Position numbers and translations under genes: made by a program
Source: Chenopodium formosanum
Taxonomy: Eukaryota > Streptophyta > Magnoliopsida > Caryophyllales > Amaranthaceae
DNA: 64,000 nucleotides
Direction of reading: 5' to 3'
NCBI GenBank assembly: GCA_024500155.1
Contig: CM044868.1
Span: 36,691,665-36,755,664 of the forward strand
Part shown: positions 10,914-20,449 of the stretch, in pieces
How positions within the stretch are numbered: position 1 is the stretch's first letter
How the letters are laid out: every line of letters begins with the position of its first letter
The notes under the pieces: generated by a model
Databases searched by the model: none
Seen by the model: the letters and a program-made list of their open reading frames with translations, nothing else
What the model was told of the DNA's origin: nothing

Positions 10914-11266
10914 TGAAAGAATTCGTTAATCAAGTTATCTTTCTCTTTTTATCACAGGGAGAATTAACTTCACTCGGGAAATTTTTTCTCGGAATACTCA
11001 CGTGAAGTATTTTCTTCGCCTTGATTCTATTTTTTATTTTGCTTTTTATAGTCATGCTATTCTATCCAAGGTGGTTGAAGGCTATCCCCGTAGCCAATCA
11101 CCGCCGTGCGGCTGCAGCCGGAGTTCTCTTAATTGAAGAGATTGAGTACAGCTGGCTCCGGGGGGTGAAAATCTCCTTTCACGTTTATAAACTTCGCCAA
11201 ACGAAGGAAGCGCAACCGGGGCTAGAGAAAGCTATCAATGAAGATGAGAAGAGGGACTTCTATTAA
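10913..11266 (+). pseudogene. Hypothetical 117-codon membrane protein, third gene of the trio, one in-frame TGA
   Basis: Starts at ATG 10913 (TAATG overlap), reads MKEFVNQVIFLFLSQGE and LGKFFLGILT, meets TGA at 11003-11005, then continues in the same frame through a strong membrane segment (SIFFALILFFILLFIVMLFY) into a charged tail ending NEDEKRDFY at 11266. TGA could derive from CGA by a single C-to-T change. An 81-codon opening from the internal ATG 11021 is the only intact remainder. Function unknown. Confidence 0.45.
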
Positions 11267-11407
11267 AAAAAAAGGGGGGGTTACGAAGAGCGTTGGGTTA
11301 TGGGTTCGTCTAGCAGACTACTTTACTACTGGTACGTCATTCAAAGTATAGGAACTGCTTTAACAAAAAGGCTAGAACTACAGTGATCTGATACCTTCTT
11401 CCCTTAC

Positions 11408-11698
11408 TTAGTCTGGGAGGTAGGTTATGTAGGCGACAACCCTTAACAGGTTGTTTCGATCCCAAAGGGCAAAATAATCGATGAGTAGTATGTCTGGTAA
11501 GAATCTCCTCTTATGCTTCGCCAACACCCGGACCACAAAGTGCATGACTAATGACCACTGGAAAAGATCCCTTGCCTCTGTTCCTTGATAGAGCCGCTCA
11601 AGGAGTTGCTTCTTCGCCAATCGAAAGAGGAAGAGATTGCCATACTGTTTAGGATACATTGTCCATGTCTCTTTTCTTTGAAGGATGCTCCTATTCAT
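11408..11698 (-). CDS. Hypothetical 96-aa ORF at the right border of the mitochondrial-like block
   Basis: The frame has an ordinary amino-acid composition (for example LFLFRLAKKQLLERLYQG and VVRVLAKHKRRFLPDILL) but no family I recognise. It begins about 100 bp from the point where Athila similarity resumes. It may be part of a mitochondrial ORF or chance. Confidence 0.25.
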   Translation of the reverse strand: MNRSILQRKETWTMYPKQYGNLFLFRLAKKQLLERLYQGTEARDLFQWSLVMHFVVRVLAKHKRRFLPDILLIDYFALWDRNNLLRVVAYITYLPD

Positions 11699-11789
11699 AT
11701 TTCAATTGTTAGATAGTTTCTATCTTTCAATTTATATCTTGGGTTCTCGAGGTTCTCTAGTGTCAATCCAGATGTAAGGAATTGTATTT

Positions 11790-13178
11790 CACCCTCGCGA
11801 TAAGAACTATAAGTCCTAACAAAGTCTAGGTGAATTTTGGCATGATGTCTCCTAATTACGTGATAATCATTCGCCAAACCATCAAAATCAAACCAAAAAC
11901 AACAAGAAGCATTCTCCATTAACATCCAATTCATGAATTCCTCAGTCATCAAATAGTAGCATGAACACCCTAGCATGAAATCAACATTTTTAAGCAAAGA
12001 CATTGAGATCAAATAAAACCAAGGTATACATGCATAATCATGATAACAACATGTTCTACTATCAATTACCAATCGATTGCAACATGTAAATCTAAAGAAC
12101 CACAAGAATCAAGCAAGTTATTACTAACAATTTCAAGAATACCACAATTCATATTTAAACATGTAAAACATGGTATAACTATGAGAACTTGAAGAAATGA
12201 ACTTGCAAAAGTTAAGAAAACCATACCCCAATTGATTGTAAGTAAGTAGAAACCCAAAAACACCAAAACACTCAAACCTTAAAAATTAGGGGGAAATGAA
12301 AAGATGGGATTTTTGTGAGGAATTATTGGTGGAGATTGTAGAAATTGAGAAGAGGATGGAAAATAAGTGAGAAAAAGAGAAGATTGGAGTGATTTTGATG
12401 GAGGTTTGAGGTTGCAGGAGGGGATTGCAATAGAGGTTAGAGTGAGAAGGAGGAGAATAGAGAGAGAAAGGGTCGAATGAAATGAATGGGAAAAGGAGAG
12501 CAGCCCCTGCTTTTTTTTAAAAAATTCGACAAAGGTTCGGCCGAACCATGGGTAAGTTCAGTCGAACTCTTGAAATGGTTCGGCCGAACTTGGTCAAGGT
12601 TTGGTCGAACCTTCTCTCTAAATTGAAATTCACAAAAATGGCAGAAAGTTTTCAAGTTTTGATTCTAAAGCAGGTGTGACCAAACACATCTATGTTTGGG
12701 CGAACAAAGGTTAGGTCGAACCTCTCCAAGGTTCGATCGAACCTATCCAAGGTTCGATCGAACCTACTCTAGAATATTAATTTCTGCAATTCTGGCAGAA
12801 AGTTTTCAAATTGAGGTTCTAGAGGAGGTGCGACCGAACTCAAGAAGGTTCGGGCAAACCTTTCAAAAGGTTCGACCGAACCTTCAGGGAGTTTGGTCGA
12901 ACCACCTGGTTTTTTTTTTAAAAAAAATGCCCATTTTGCAACATAATATGCACAAATTTCCTCTTCAAAACACACTAAACACCATACCATCATGATAAGG
13001 CAAAGCATATCAAAAATTTAAACACAATCAAAATTCAAAAATCCAACAATCCAATATTGTAGATAGAAAAATAACAAAGCATCAAGAAAGGAGGAAAGAG
13101 AAAAGGGTTAGAGACTCGGGTTGCCTCTCGAGAAGAACTTCTTTATGAGGTCACTAGCTTGACCATGAGAAAAATTCA
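11790..13178 (-). other. Post-pol leader of element A
   Basis: Similar (inverted) to 36690-37224 and 38920-39190 of element C: both encode the opening that reads LVFLGFYLL, ASxFLQ, NCGILEIVSNNL and SLDLxVAIDW, and both contain the stretch about an AGGxGACATCATGCCAAA phrase. The conservation in both copies of this roughly 1-kb non-genic region suggests a functional leader, possibly an intron before ORF-1. Confidence 0.6.
12528..12912 (-). repeat. GGTTCGGCCGAACC palindrome cluster in post-pol leader of element A
   Basis: About ten variants of the 14-bp palindrome GGTTCGGCCGAACC occur here, irregularly spaced. The same palindrome recurs in the LTRs of element C and the solo LTR. Confidence 0.75.
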
Positions 13179-14350
13179 TCAAGTGGGAGGCTTGGGATCC
13201 AAAGGATCAAGCATAATACATTCGCTGATACCAACTTCTTCCTTGCAAAAGTAATACTTTAAGCGATGATAATTAACCATAAACTTGTTACCATCCGCAT
13301 CTAACTCAAAGGAGCCATAAGGAGTAGTTTTTGATATCTCAAAAGGACCCGACCACTTTGATTTGAGTTTACCCGAAAACAAACGAAGCCTTGAGTTGAA
13401 AAGAAAAACCTTGTCTCCAACCTTAAAGTTCTTGTTTCGAATATGTTGGTCATGCCACTTTTTGGTCATCTCCTTATATAACCTTGAGCTCTCATAAGCA
13501 TCATCTCTAACCTCTTCAAGTTCATTGAGCTTAAGAAATCTCTTCTCACCAGCCAACGATAAATCCATATTGAGCTCTTTAATGGCCCACCAAGCCTTGT
13601 ATTCTAACTCAACCGGCAAGTGACAAGCCTTTCCATAGACCAACCTATAGGGGGTTGTGCCGATTGGAGTCTTGTACGCCGTTCTAAGATCCCATAGTGT
13701 ATCATCAAGTTTGAGAGACCAATCTTTCCTTGATTTGTTCACCATCCTTTCAAGAAGATTTTTGATCTCACGATTTGAGACCTCCACTTGTCCTTGAGTT
13801 TGAGGGTGGTAAGGTAATCCAACCTTGTGATGAACGCCATACCTCTTGAGAAGAGCTTCAAATTGCTTTTTGGCGAAATGGGAGCCTCCATCACTAATTA
13901 GCACCCTCGGAACTCCAAACCTAAGAAAAATGATCTTCTTTAGAAGCTTAAGCACAACCTTGTGATCATTGGTAGGTGAGGGTATGGCTTCAATCCATTT
14001 CGTCACATAATCGACCGCTACCAAGATATATAGATTCCCACAAGAAGAAACGAAAGGCCCAAAAAAATCCACCCCCCAAACATCGAAGGGCTCAACTTCT
14101 AAAACGCTTTATTGGGGCATTTCGTCCCTCTTGGTAATGCCTCCGCTCCTTTGACATCTATCACATTGTGCAACGAATTGGTGGGCGTCTCTATGCATTG
14201 TCGGCCACCACAATAAAGATTGAGAGATTTTTGCCACTGTTTTGTCAACACCACCATGTCCTCCACATGGTAGTGAGTGTCAATGCTCAAGAACACCTTG
14301 AATTTCATGATCTGGAATACACTTCCAATAAAGGCCATCTCCACATTGCT
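13179..14350 (-). pseudogene. Athila element A integrase
   Basis: The long frame 14072-13179 contains the catalytic core: first Asp in MDFFGPF, second in ISDGGSHF, Glu in GQVEVSNREIK, then the C-terminal strand-rich domain (VGDKVFLFNSRLRLFSGKLKSKWSGPFEI). Upstream (14072-14350) the zinc-binding region is present in other frames, so at least one frameshift separates it. The enzyme would join element cDNA to the chromosome. This copy is inactive because it is cut off from the rest of pol. Confidence 0.88.
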
Positions 14351-14369
14351 TGAATAGGTATAAGTCATT

Positions 14370-14998
14370 CTAAAAGTACCTTCTCACTTCCTTGAAAAAC
14401 TTCTTCTTTTGTTGTGAAGAGTACTCCGGGGGAATGACTCCACACGCAAGATAGTTGGCTATATCCGCGTACCAAGGGGTAGAAGTTGACACCAAAGCCA
14501 TGAGAGCCTCGAATCCTATCTCATTATTAATCGGTACATTCTCCTTGTTCTCAAATGGTAGCCTAGACAAATGATCCGCTACATAGTTCTCCGCTCCCCT
14601 TTTGTCCTTCATTTCAATGTGAAAGTCTTGGAGAGAGAGAACCGAACAGATCAAGCGAGGCTTTGCTTCTTTCTTTGTCATGAGATACCGCACCGCAATA
14701 TGATCCGTGTACACAATAACTTTTGAACATATAAGATAGGACCGAAACTTATCAAATGCAAACACTACCGCTAACATCTCTTTCTCCGTTGTTGTGTAAT
14801 TCTTTTAAGGCAAACACTTGCATAGTAGATGACACATGATTTTTCTTGTTTCTTTTTACCAAGAACGGCACCTACTGCAAAGTCACTAGCATTGCACATT
14901 AGCTCAAAAGGCAAGCTCTAATTTGGAGCTTGCATAACGGGAGAAGAAATGAGAGCTTCCTTGAGCTTACGAAACGCCTCAAGGCAAGCCTCATTGAA
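14370..14998 (-). pseudogene. Athila element A RNase H region
   Basis: The frame 14777-14370 reads MLAVVFAFDKFRSYLICSKV, VYTDHIAVRYLMTKK and FHIEMKDKRGAENYVADHLS, typical of the Ty3/gypsy RNase H that follows RT. The upstream segment to 14998 is out of frame (similarity to LKEALISSPVMQ-type sequence in other frames). Frameshifted and inactive. Confidence 0.82.
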
Positions 14999-14999
14999 G

Positions 15000-16049
15000 T
15001 TAAAAACAACCTCTTCTTTTGAGTAATTCGGTCAAAGGTTTGGCGATTGAAGAAAAATCTTTGATAAACCTCCGGTAAAAACCGACATGCCCAAGAAAAG
15101 CCCGTACCCTCGTGATGGAAGTAGGAGGGGGCAACTTTTCAATCACCGAAACGTTGGCCGGATCAACCTCAATGCCATTTTTTGAAACCTTATGGTCGAG
15201 GACAATTCCCTCATCGACCATAAAATGGCACTTTTCCCAATTTAAAACCAAACTCATCTCTTGACACCTTTTCAAAACTTTTTTAAGGTTAAAAAGACAA
15301 GTGTCAAAAAACGAGCCACCAACACTAAAATCATCCATGAAAACTTCAATTTCTTTTTCAAGCATCTCAGAGAAAATGGAAGTCATGCATATTTGAAAAG
15401 TAGAGGGAGAATTGCATAATCCGAATGGCATTCTTCGGTATGCAAATGTCCCATATGGACATGTGAAAGTAGTTTTCTCTTGATCACTTGGATGGATAGG
15501 GATTTGGAAAAATCCGGAATACCCATCCAAGAAACAAAAGAAAGCATGGTTAGAAAGCCTTTCAAGCATTTGGTTCATGAAAGGGAGAGGAAAATGATCT
15601 TTCTTGGTGTTTTTCTTTAATCTCCTACAATCAATGCACATTCTCTACCCGGTCACCGTCCGGGTGAAGATTTCCTCTCCCTTTTCATCCTTGATTATGG
15701 TCATCCCACCCTTCTTTGGAACTACATGAACCGGGCTAACCCATTTGCTATCGGAGATAGCATAGATGATGCCCGCCTCACGTAGTTTCAAAATTTCTTT
15801 CTTCACAACCTCTTGAAGGTTGGGGTTCAACCTTCTTTGAGGTTCAATGGAGGTGGAACGATCATCTTCAAGATGAATACGATGCATGCATAAAGAAGGG
15901 CTAATACCTTTGATATCATCAATGCTATACCCTATCACATCCCTATATTTTCTTAAAACATCAAGAAGTTTTTCCAAATTAAGACCATCTAGGGTAGCAT
16001 TGACAATAATAGGGTATTTTCCCTCCTTATCAAGAAAAGCATATTTCAA
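15000..16049 (-). pseudogene. Athila element A reverse transcriptase
   Basis: Two frames are separated by one stop at 15642-15644. The upstream frame ends KKGGMTIIKDEKGEE...TRTVTG; the downstream frame starts RMCIDCRRLKKNTKKDHFPLPF, where the family has TVTGWRMCIDYRxLN, so a Trp codon has become a stop. Later motifs include DGYSGFFQIPI, MPFGLCNSPSTFQ and the catalytic box FMDDF. The RT is otherwise nearly full length. Confidence 0.9.
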
Positions 16050-16220
16050 AGAAGGGGGAAGGGGCTTAAGTTATACCTTGGGAGGAGGCTTAGAACTCTC
16101 CTCCAATTTCTCCTCCTTGGACTCAAGCTCGATCTCAACTTGTTGTTCAACTTCCTCCTTTGAGGATTCCTCCATTGCCATGACAAATTCTTTAGCCTCT
16201 TGAGAGTGGAACTCTTCTTT

Positions 16221-16739
16221 TCATGTAAGGGCTTCTGTCATTGGATCTTGAGGCCTCATCACGATCCTCCCCAAGCCATGTAGCTCCTCATTCACGAAAT
16301 CAACTCTATTGCACTTTTCAACCATGGGGGTCTTGAGCAACTTAGAAAACTCAAAGACAATCTTTTCATTGGCCACCTCACATGTGATGGTGTTGTTCTT
16401 GCAATTAATGACCGCCCCCAAAGTTTTAAGAGCTTCACGTCCCAAAATCAAAGGAGTGTTAACATCTTCATCCATATCCATCACTACAAAGTCACAAGGC
16501 ACGTAGATGTGTCCCACTTGTATTGGAACATCCTCAAGCTTTCCACAAGGTAATTTCACCGATCGATCGGCCAATTGAATTGTCTTCCTTGTAGGGATCA
16601 TCTCTATATTGAGTTTTTGAGCAATGGATAGAGGGATTAAACTAACACTAGCTTCCATGTTCCCAATTTTCACCGGCAAAGTGAAACTTCCCGGGTCTTT
16701 TTCCTTCTTGGGCATCTTATGTTGGACAAGAGCACTCAC
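16221..16739 (-). pseudogene. Athila element A aspartic protease region, active site lost
   Basis: Reads FTLPVKIGNMEASVSLIPLSIAQKL and continues to TPLILGREALKTLGAVIN. In the family the active-site loop is CDLGASVSLMP; here the corresponding residues are NMEASVSLIP, so the catalytic Asp is Asn and the Gly is Glu, both explicable by G-to-A transitions. The flap and hydrophobic-hydrophobic-G motif (LILGRE) remain. Cannot cleave. Confidence 0.8.
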
Positions 16740-16805
16740 TTGATGTGGAAGGGTGATAAGCTCATCATTGAGCTTCCTCTTGTTGGTGAGAATATCTTTG
16801 AGGAA

Positions 16806-18648
16806 CTAGGAGTAAGATGGCATTTGTGTCACAACTTCAAGAAAAGGGAGGTTGATATGCAAATTCTTCATGACACTAAGAAATTTTGTGAACTTGTCAT
16901 TCAACTTCCTCTCCGCAAGCCGACCGGGAAAAGGAACCGGTCCATCAAGATTCTTAGCCTCACTAGGAATTGAAGTTGTCTTCTCATTGTCAAGATTCTT
17001 CTTCTCCGAACCTCCTTCTATCTCATCACCCTTTTCTTTCTCACCTCCCTTGTTTTCATTCACACTCTCCTCTTCTCCCTTCTTTTCCTCATTATCCCCT
17101 TCATTTGGCCCTTCATAGGAAGTTTTCGACCTCAATGTGATCGCCTTGCATGTGTCGGGTTTTGGATTGTGAGATGGGTTAGGTTGTGGTTGTCTTGGTA
17201 GAGTGGATGGTGAATGAAAGGAGTTTTCTTGTCCAATCAAGCTAGTTGTTAATCAACCATCTTGTTGTGAGCTCTTATCTCTTGCATTTGGTTCCCAAAA
17301 TATTGCATTTGCGCATGCATGGCTTAGAGGAGTTGAGTTTAAATTAGCTCCGCTTGAGGTGCTTGTTCTTGATGATTTCTTTGAGGTGTTTGGTTTGATT
17401 GTTGTATTGGTTGTTCCTTGGATAGCTTCCTCTTGGGTTTTGGGGTTGAGATGGAGGTGGATTTTGATATTGAGGGTTGGAGTTATAGGAAGATTGAGCT
17501 TGTTGGTTCCATTGTTGAGGTTGAGGTACAAACCCGGGTGGTGGTTGTCTCCAAGCTACTCCACTGCTGCTTCCTCTAAATCCCTCTTGCCTTGTGTTGT
17601 ATGTCGCTACATGTTCGGGGCTTAAACCTCCACAATAGGATGTATCATGGTTTGTTCCTCCACAATTTTGACAAGAGAAAGAGTTAACTTGAGAAGAGCT
17701 TGCTCCACCACTTGAACTTGCATTCACACTCGTGTTCAACTTGGAAAGCCCTTTTGTTAGTTGATCAATTTGATGTTGTAATTGATCAACTTTCTCCAAT
17801 TCGTAAATACCACCTCTCTTTGGAGCATTTCTTCTTCGCCCCCCCCCCCCAAGAGTAATTCTTTTCTACCTCTTCTATTGTGGATTCAACTTGATTTTGA
17901 GGGATATTGATTAATTGACCACCCGCCCCCTCATCCAAATTGGCTCTTGACATGGGCTCCAATCCGTCGTAGAAAAACCGCATGAGCAACCCTTGATTGT
18001 ACTCATGGTGGGGACATGCTTGTACCAACTCTTTGAATCTCTCCCATGCTTCACTAAGACTTTCATCGGCATCTTGCTCAAATGATGCAATTTTCCTTCT
18101 CATTTCGGCGGTCTTCTCTTCGGAGATAAAGCGCTTCAGGAACGCCTTTACCACCTCTCTCCCTGTTGTGAGAGTGTTAGGCTTTACTTGCTTTCGCTAT
18201 TTCTTTGCTCGTCCGGTGAGAGATTGCCGGAAAAGGTGCATACGAATGTAGTCTTGACTCACTTCATTGGTTTGCATCATTGCGCACAATTCAAGGAATC
18301 GGTCCAAATGTTGAATAGGGTCTCACTTGCACTTCTGGAAAATTGATCCGATTGGACTATTCGAGTATATTGTGGATGGATTGAGAAGTGGGTTTCCGTG
18401 ACGGGTAGCAAAATCCCTCCCGTGAGCTCATAATCCTTCGGATTTCCGAACTCACAAAACAAAACATCATTCTCTTGTCCTGCCATTGATCCACGTGGTG
18501 AACTTGAAGAGTAAGTATCACTCTCACTATCAACTATATCATCAAAACCTCTTCCCTCATCTTGATAAAGCCTACGGACTTGTCTCAAGGTTCGGTCGAT
18601 TTCGTGGTCAATTTGATGTGAGGGTGCTCCTTGAGACCTCTTAAGCAT
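16806..18648 (-). pseudogene. Athila element A gag
   Basis: Gag starts near 18648 (MLKRSQGAPSH) and runs through a capsid-like region (VKAFLKRFISEEKTAEMRRK, SEAWERFKELVQACPHHEYN, LLMRFFYDGL) to a zinc-knuckle-like CQNCGGTNHDTSYCGG near 17670 and a Gln/Pro/Asn-rich tail. Breaks include stops around 18320 and 18200, a poly-C frameshift at 17840-17850 and a further one near 17350. The acidic Glu/Lys-rich stretch at 16980-17110 separates gag from protease. Confidence 0.83.
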
Positions 18649-18765
18649 TCACCAAAGCTAAGCAAACAATTAGCAATGACAAGGATAATAAAACAAATAA
18701 AAAAACAAAAAAAAGAAAGTAAAATGACTCTAACAAAAGCAATAATAGATGCTAAACAAGTTGCT

Positions 18766-18784
18766 TCCCCGGTAACGACGCTGA
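18766..18784 (-). other. Degenerate primer-binding site of element A
   Basis: On the minus strand the site reads TCAGCGTCGTTACCGGGGA; Athila-type elements normally have TGGCGCCGTTGCCGGGGA, complementary to tRNA-Asp. Four mismatches fit an old copy. It lies four bases after the LTR end. Confidence 0.6.
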
Positions 18785-18788
18785 AATT

Positions 18789-19248
18789 TGATCGCGGGTT
18801 AGATAGGTCGTTGAGCTACTACCCTAAAAAAAGTAATCATTTATAATACCTAGACCTACACTAAACTAGTTACTGGCAAGTAAAGGGTCGAACCACTAGG
18901 GAAGCACGCTAGTTCAACATCAAATATCACTAATGCAAGAGTAAAAAGGGGATTGTTTTTGTTGGTTTTGTTGAGTAAGAACACTAAAACTACAAATAAG
19001 CAAGAAAGTTATGATTTAAAATCAATAGAAAATGACGCTAGGGATACGGGGGTGTCCAATATGATTAGAAAGAGGAGAATAATGGTGATTATCATAAAAC
19101 ATATGCCAAAGAACATAAGATTCTACCTAAACAATTCATTCTCATGCAATAGTCTAGGCAAATCAATGAAAGAGGTCTACGTTAATAAGGATCATTCTCA
19201 TGAATCCTATTAGTAACAATCAAATCAAGAGAATAAAGAAGCACAATC
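18789..19248 (-). repeat. 5' LTR of element A, 3' part
   Basis: Minus strand ends CCCGCGATCA. The stretch GTAGTAGCTCAACGACC just before it, and the phrase about GTGGTTCGACCC further up, match the ends of the LTRs at 38.8-38.9 and 44.6-44.74 kb. It is interrupted at 19248 by the Tat element. Confidence 0.7.
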
Positions 19249-19744
19249 TGTTTAGGGTATTTTTACCCTGCCACGTGGTCCAATCAGAGGGTGACACGTG
19301 TCAGCCTCAGATTGGTCCAAAATGGACCAACCCCTGTTTGACACGTGTCATTCCGGAGATAGAAGGGAAAAGGTGGCCTTCAGGCCCAAATCCCGAGAAA
19401 GCCGGAATACGGCGCAACCCACCAATGATTAGGGTACAGTGACCTAATCAGGGGCAATTCCCAATGACCCTATAAATAGGGGGATGTTCCTCCTTTTGAG
19501 AGGACGGTTTTTGGGACCAATTATTGCAGTTGTATTCTCTGACACCAGAGAAACACCTAAGCTTGGAATCCGAGCAGATACTCACCTAAATTTCCGTTCT
19601 CTTTATCCCGTTTCAAGTTACTAACTTGTGCGTCGGAGGCGGAGCACCACCCAACAGGTGTCTCCGTTGGTTTTGCAGGTACAGCTCACTGCGGATCAGT
19701 TTTCGTGTTGTAACTCTCCCAAGGGACAAAAAACACCCAAAACA
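19249..19744 (+). repeat. 5' LTR of the Tat element
   Basis: Contains CCACGTGG (19271-19278) and two perfect TGACACGTGTCA palindromes (19292-19303, 19339-19350), and a TATA box TATAAATA at 19471-19478. Transcription is expected to start shortly after, near 19500. Confidence 0.95.
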
Positions 19745-19745
19745 T

Positions 19746-19763
19746 TTGGCGCCGTCTGTGGGG
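19746..19763 (+). other. Primer-binding site of the Tat element
   Basis: TGGCGCCGTCTGTGGGGA follows the LTR after one or two bases. The first nine or ten bases are complementary to the 3' end of tRNA-Asp; the rest is not a full match. This wording is common in plant Tat-like elements. Confidence 0.75.
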
Positions 19764-19777
19764 AGAGTACCTCGAAG

Positions 19778-20449
19778 ATGGTTCAAGAGTCTGTACCACC
19801 TCCTAACCGCCTAGGCGAAGACCCAGAAGTCTTTACAGACCATGAGGAGGATGAGGATCCTCAGGTCGAAACCTCTACAGCTGAGGACGGCTCCCTCAGA
19901 GTCAAGCGCATCCGGCCCAGAGAGACTCTGGAACGGGGCGCCTCCCAGGCGGGTCCAAGAAGACCTACTGGGCAGCCGGAAGGAGCAACCCAAACGGCAG
20001 CTGGATCGGCCCCTGTCACCCGAGACGAACTCATGAGGTTCATGACGAGTTTCAAGGGTGAAATCACAAAGCTGATCACCAAAAGCCAGGCTGGCCCAAG
20101 TAAAGGTCAGTCAGCAAAGAAGACTCCTCCAGAGAAGGGGAAGTCAGTCTGAAACCGACAGCCTACTCCCCATCCAAAGGAGAAGGCAGCCGGGACCATT
20201 GATTGGTCAAAAATTCTCCTTCCTTGGGGAAACACTAATAACCCTCGCCGGCCTCATCAGCCGGTGAGAAGTAAAAAATCAACTCTCGATGCCCGGGAAA
20301 TCATCAACCGGAAGAGAAATCAATCGCTGTCTGAGTCGGCTTCAACGTCGAACTTTCCGGACAGCTTCAACAATATTTCTGCAGGGAGTACACCCTCCTT
20401 CATGAGAGTCAAACAGGCGGTAATACCGTCCATTCTGGCCCTCATATGA
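19778..20449 (+). pseudogene. Tat gag N-terminal extension, interrupted
   Basis: From ATG 19778 the frame reads MVQESVPPPNRLGEDPEVF and an acidic then basic low-complexity stretch, meets TGA at 20150-20152, and continues in the same frame to TGA at 20447-20449 (ILLPWGNTNNPRRPH, STLDAREIINRKRNQ). The main gag frame is open from 20335, so a single indel between 20335 and 20449 would join them. So this copy has one stop and one frameshift in an otherwise intact gag. Confidence 0.6.

Larger units (their letters stand above)
370..11790. other. Mitochondrial-derived insertion (NUMT-like mosaic) inside Athila element A
   Basis: The block is bounded on both sides by Athila sequence that is continuous in the homologous element near 39.12-39.35 kb. 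Inside are 160 codons of mitochondrial atpA, about 100 nt of the 5' end of mitochondrial rrn18, a piece of a mitochondrial linear-plasmid B-type DNA polymerase, and several copia fragments of the sort plant mitochondrial genomes accumulate. All recognisable genes are partial. Borders are approximate (left ~365-400, right ~11790-11810). An alternative is a mitochondrial assembly containing transposons, but more than 50 kb of nested LTR elements with clean TSDs argues for nuclear DNA. Confidence 0.72.

Noticed and set aside
1..11790. Interpretation of the whole window as a mitochondrial genome
   Set aside because: Long, nested, partly young LTR elements with target duplications and transition-biased decay of the mitochondrial genes are nuclear features; only ~370-11790 is mitochondrial-like.
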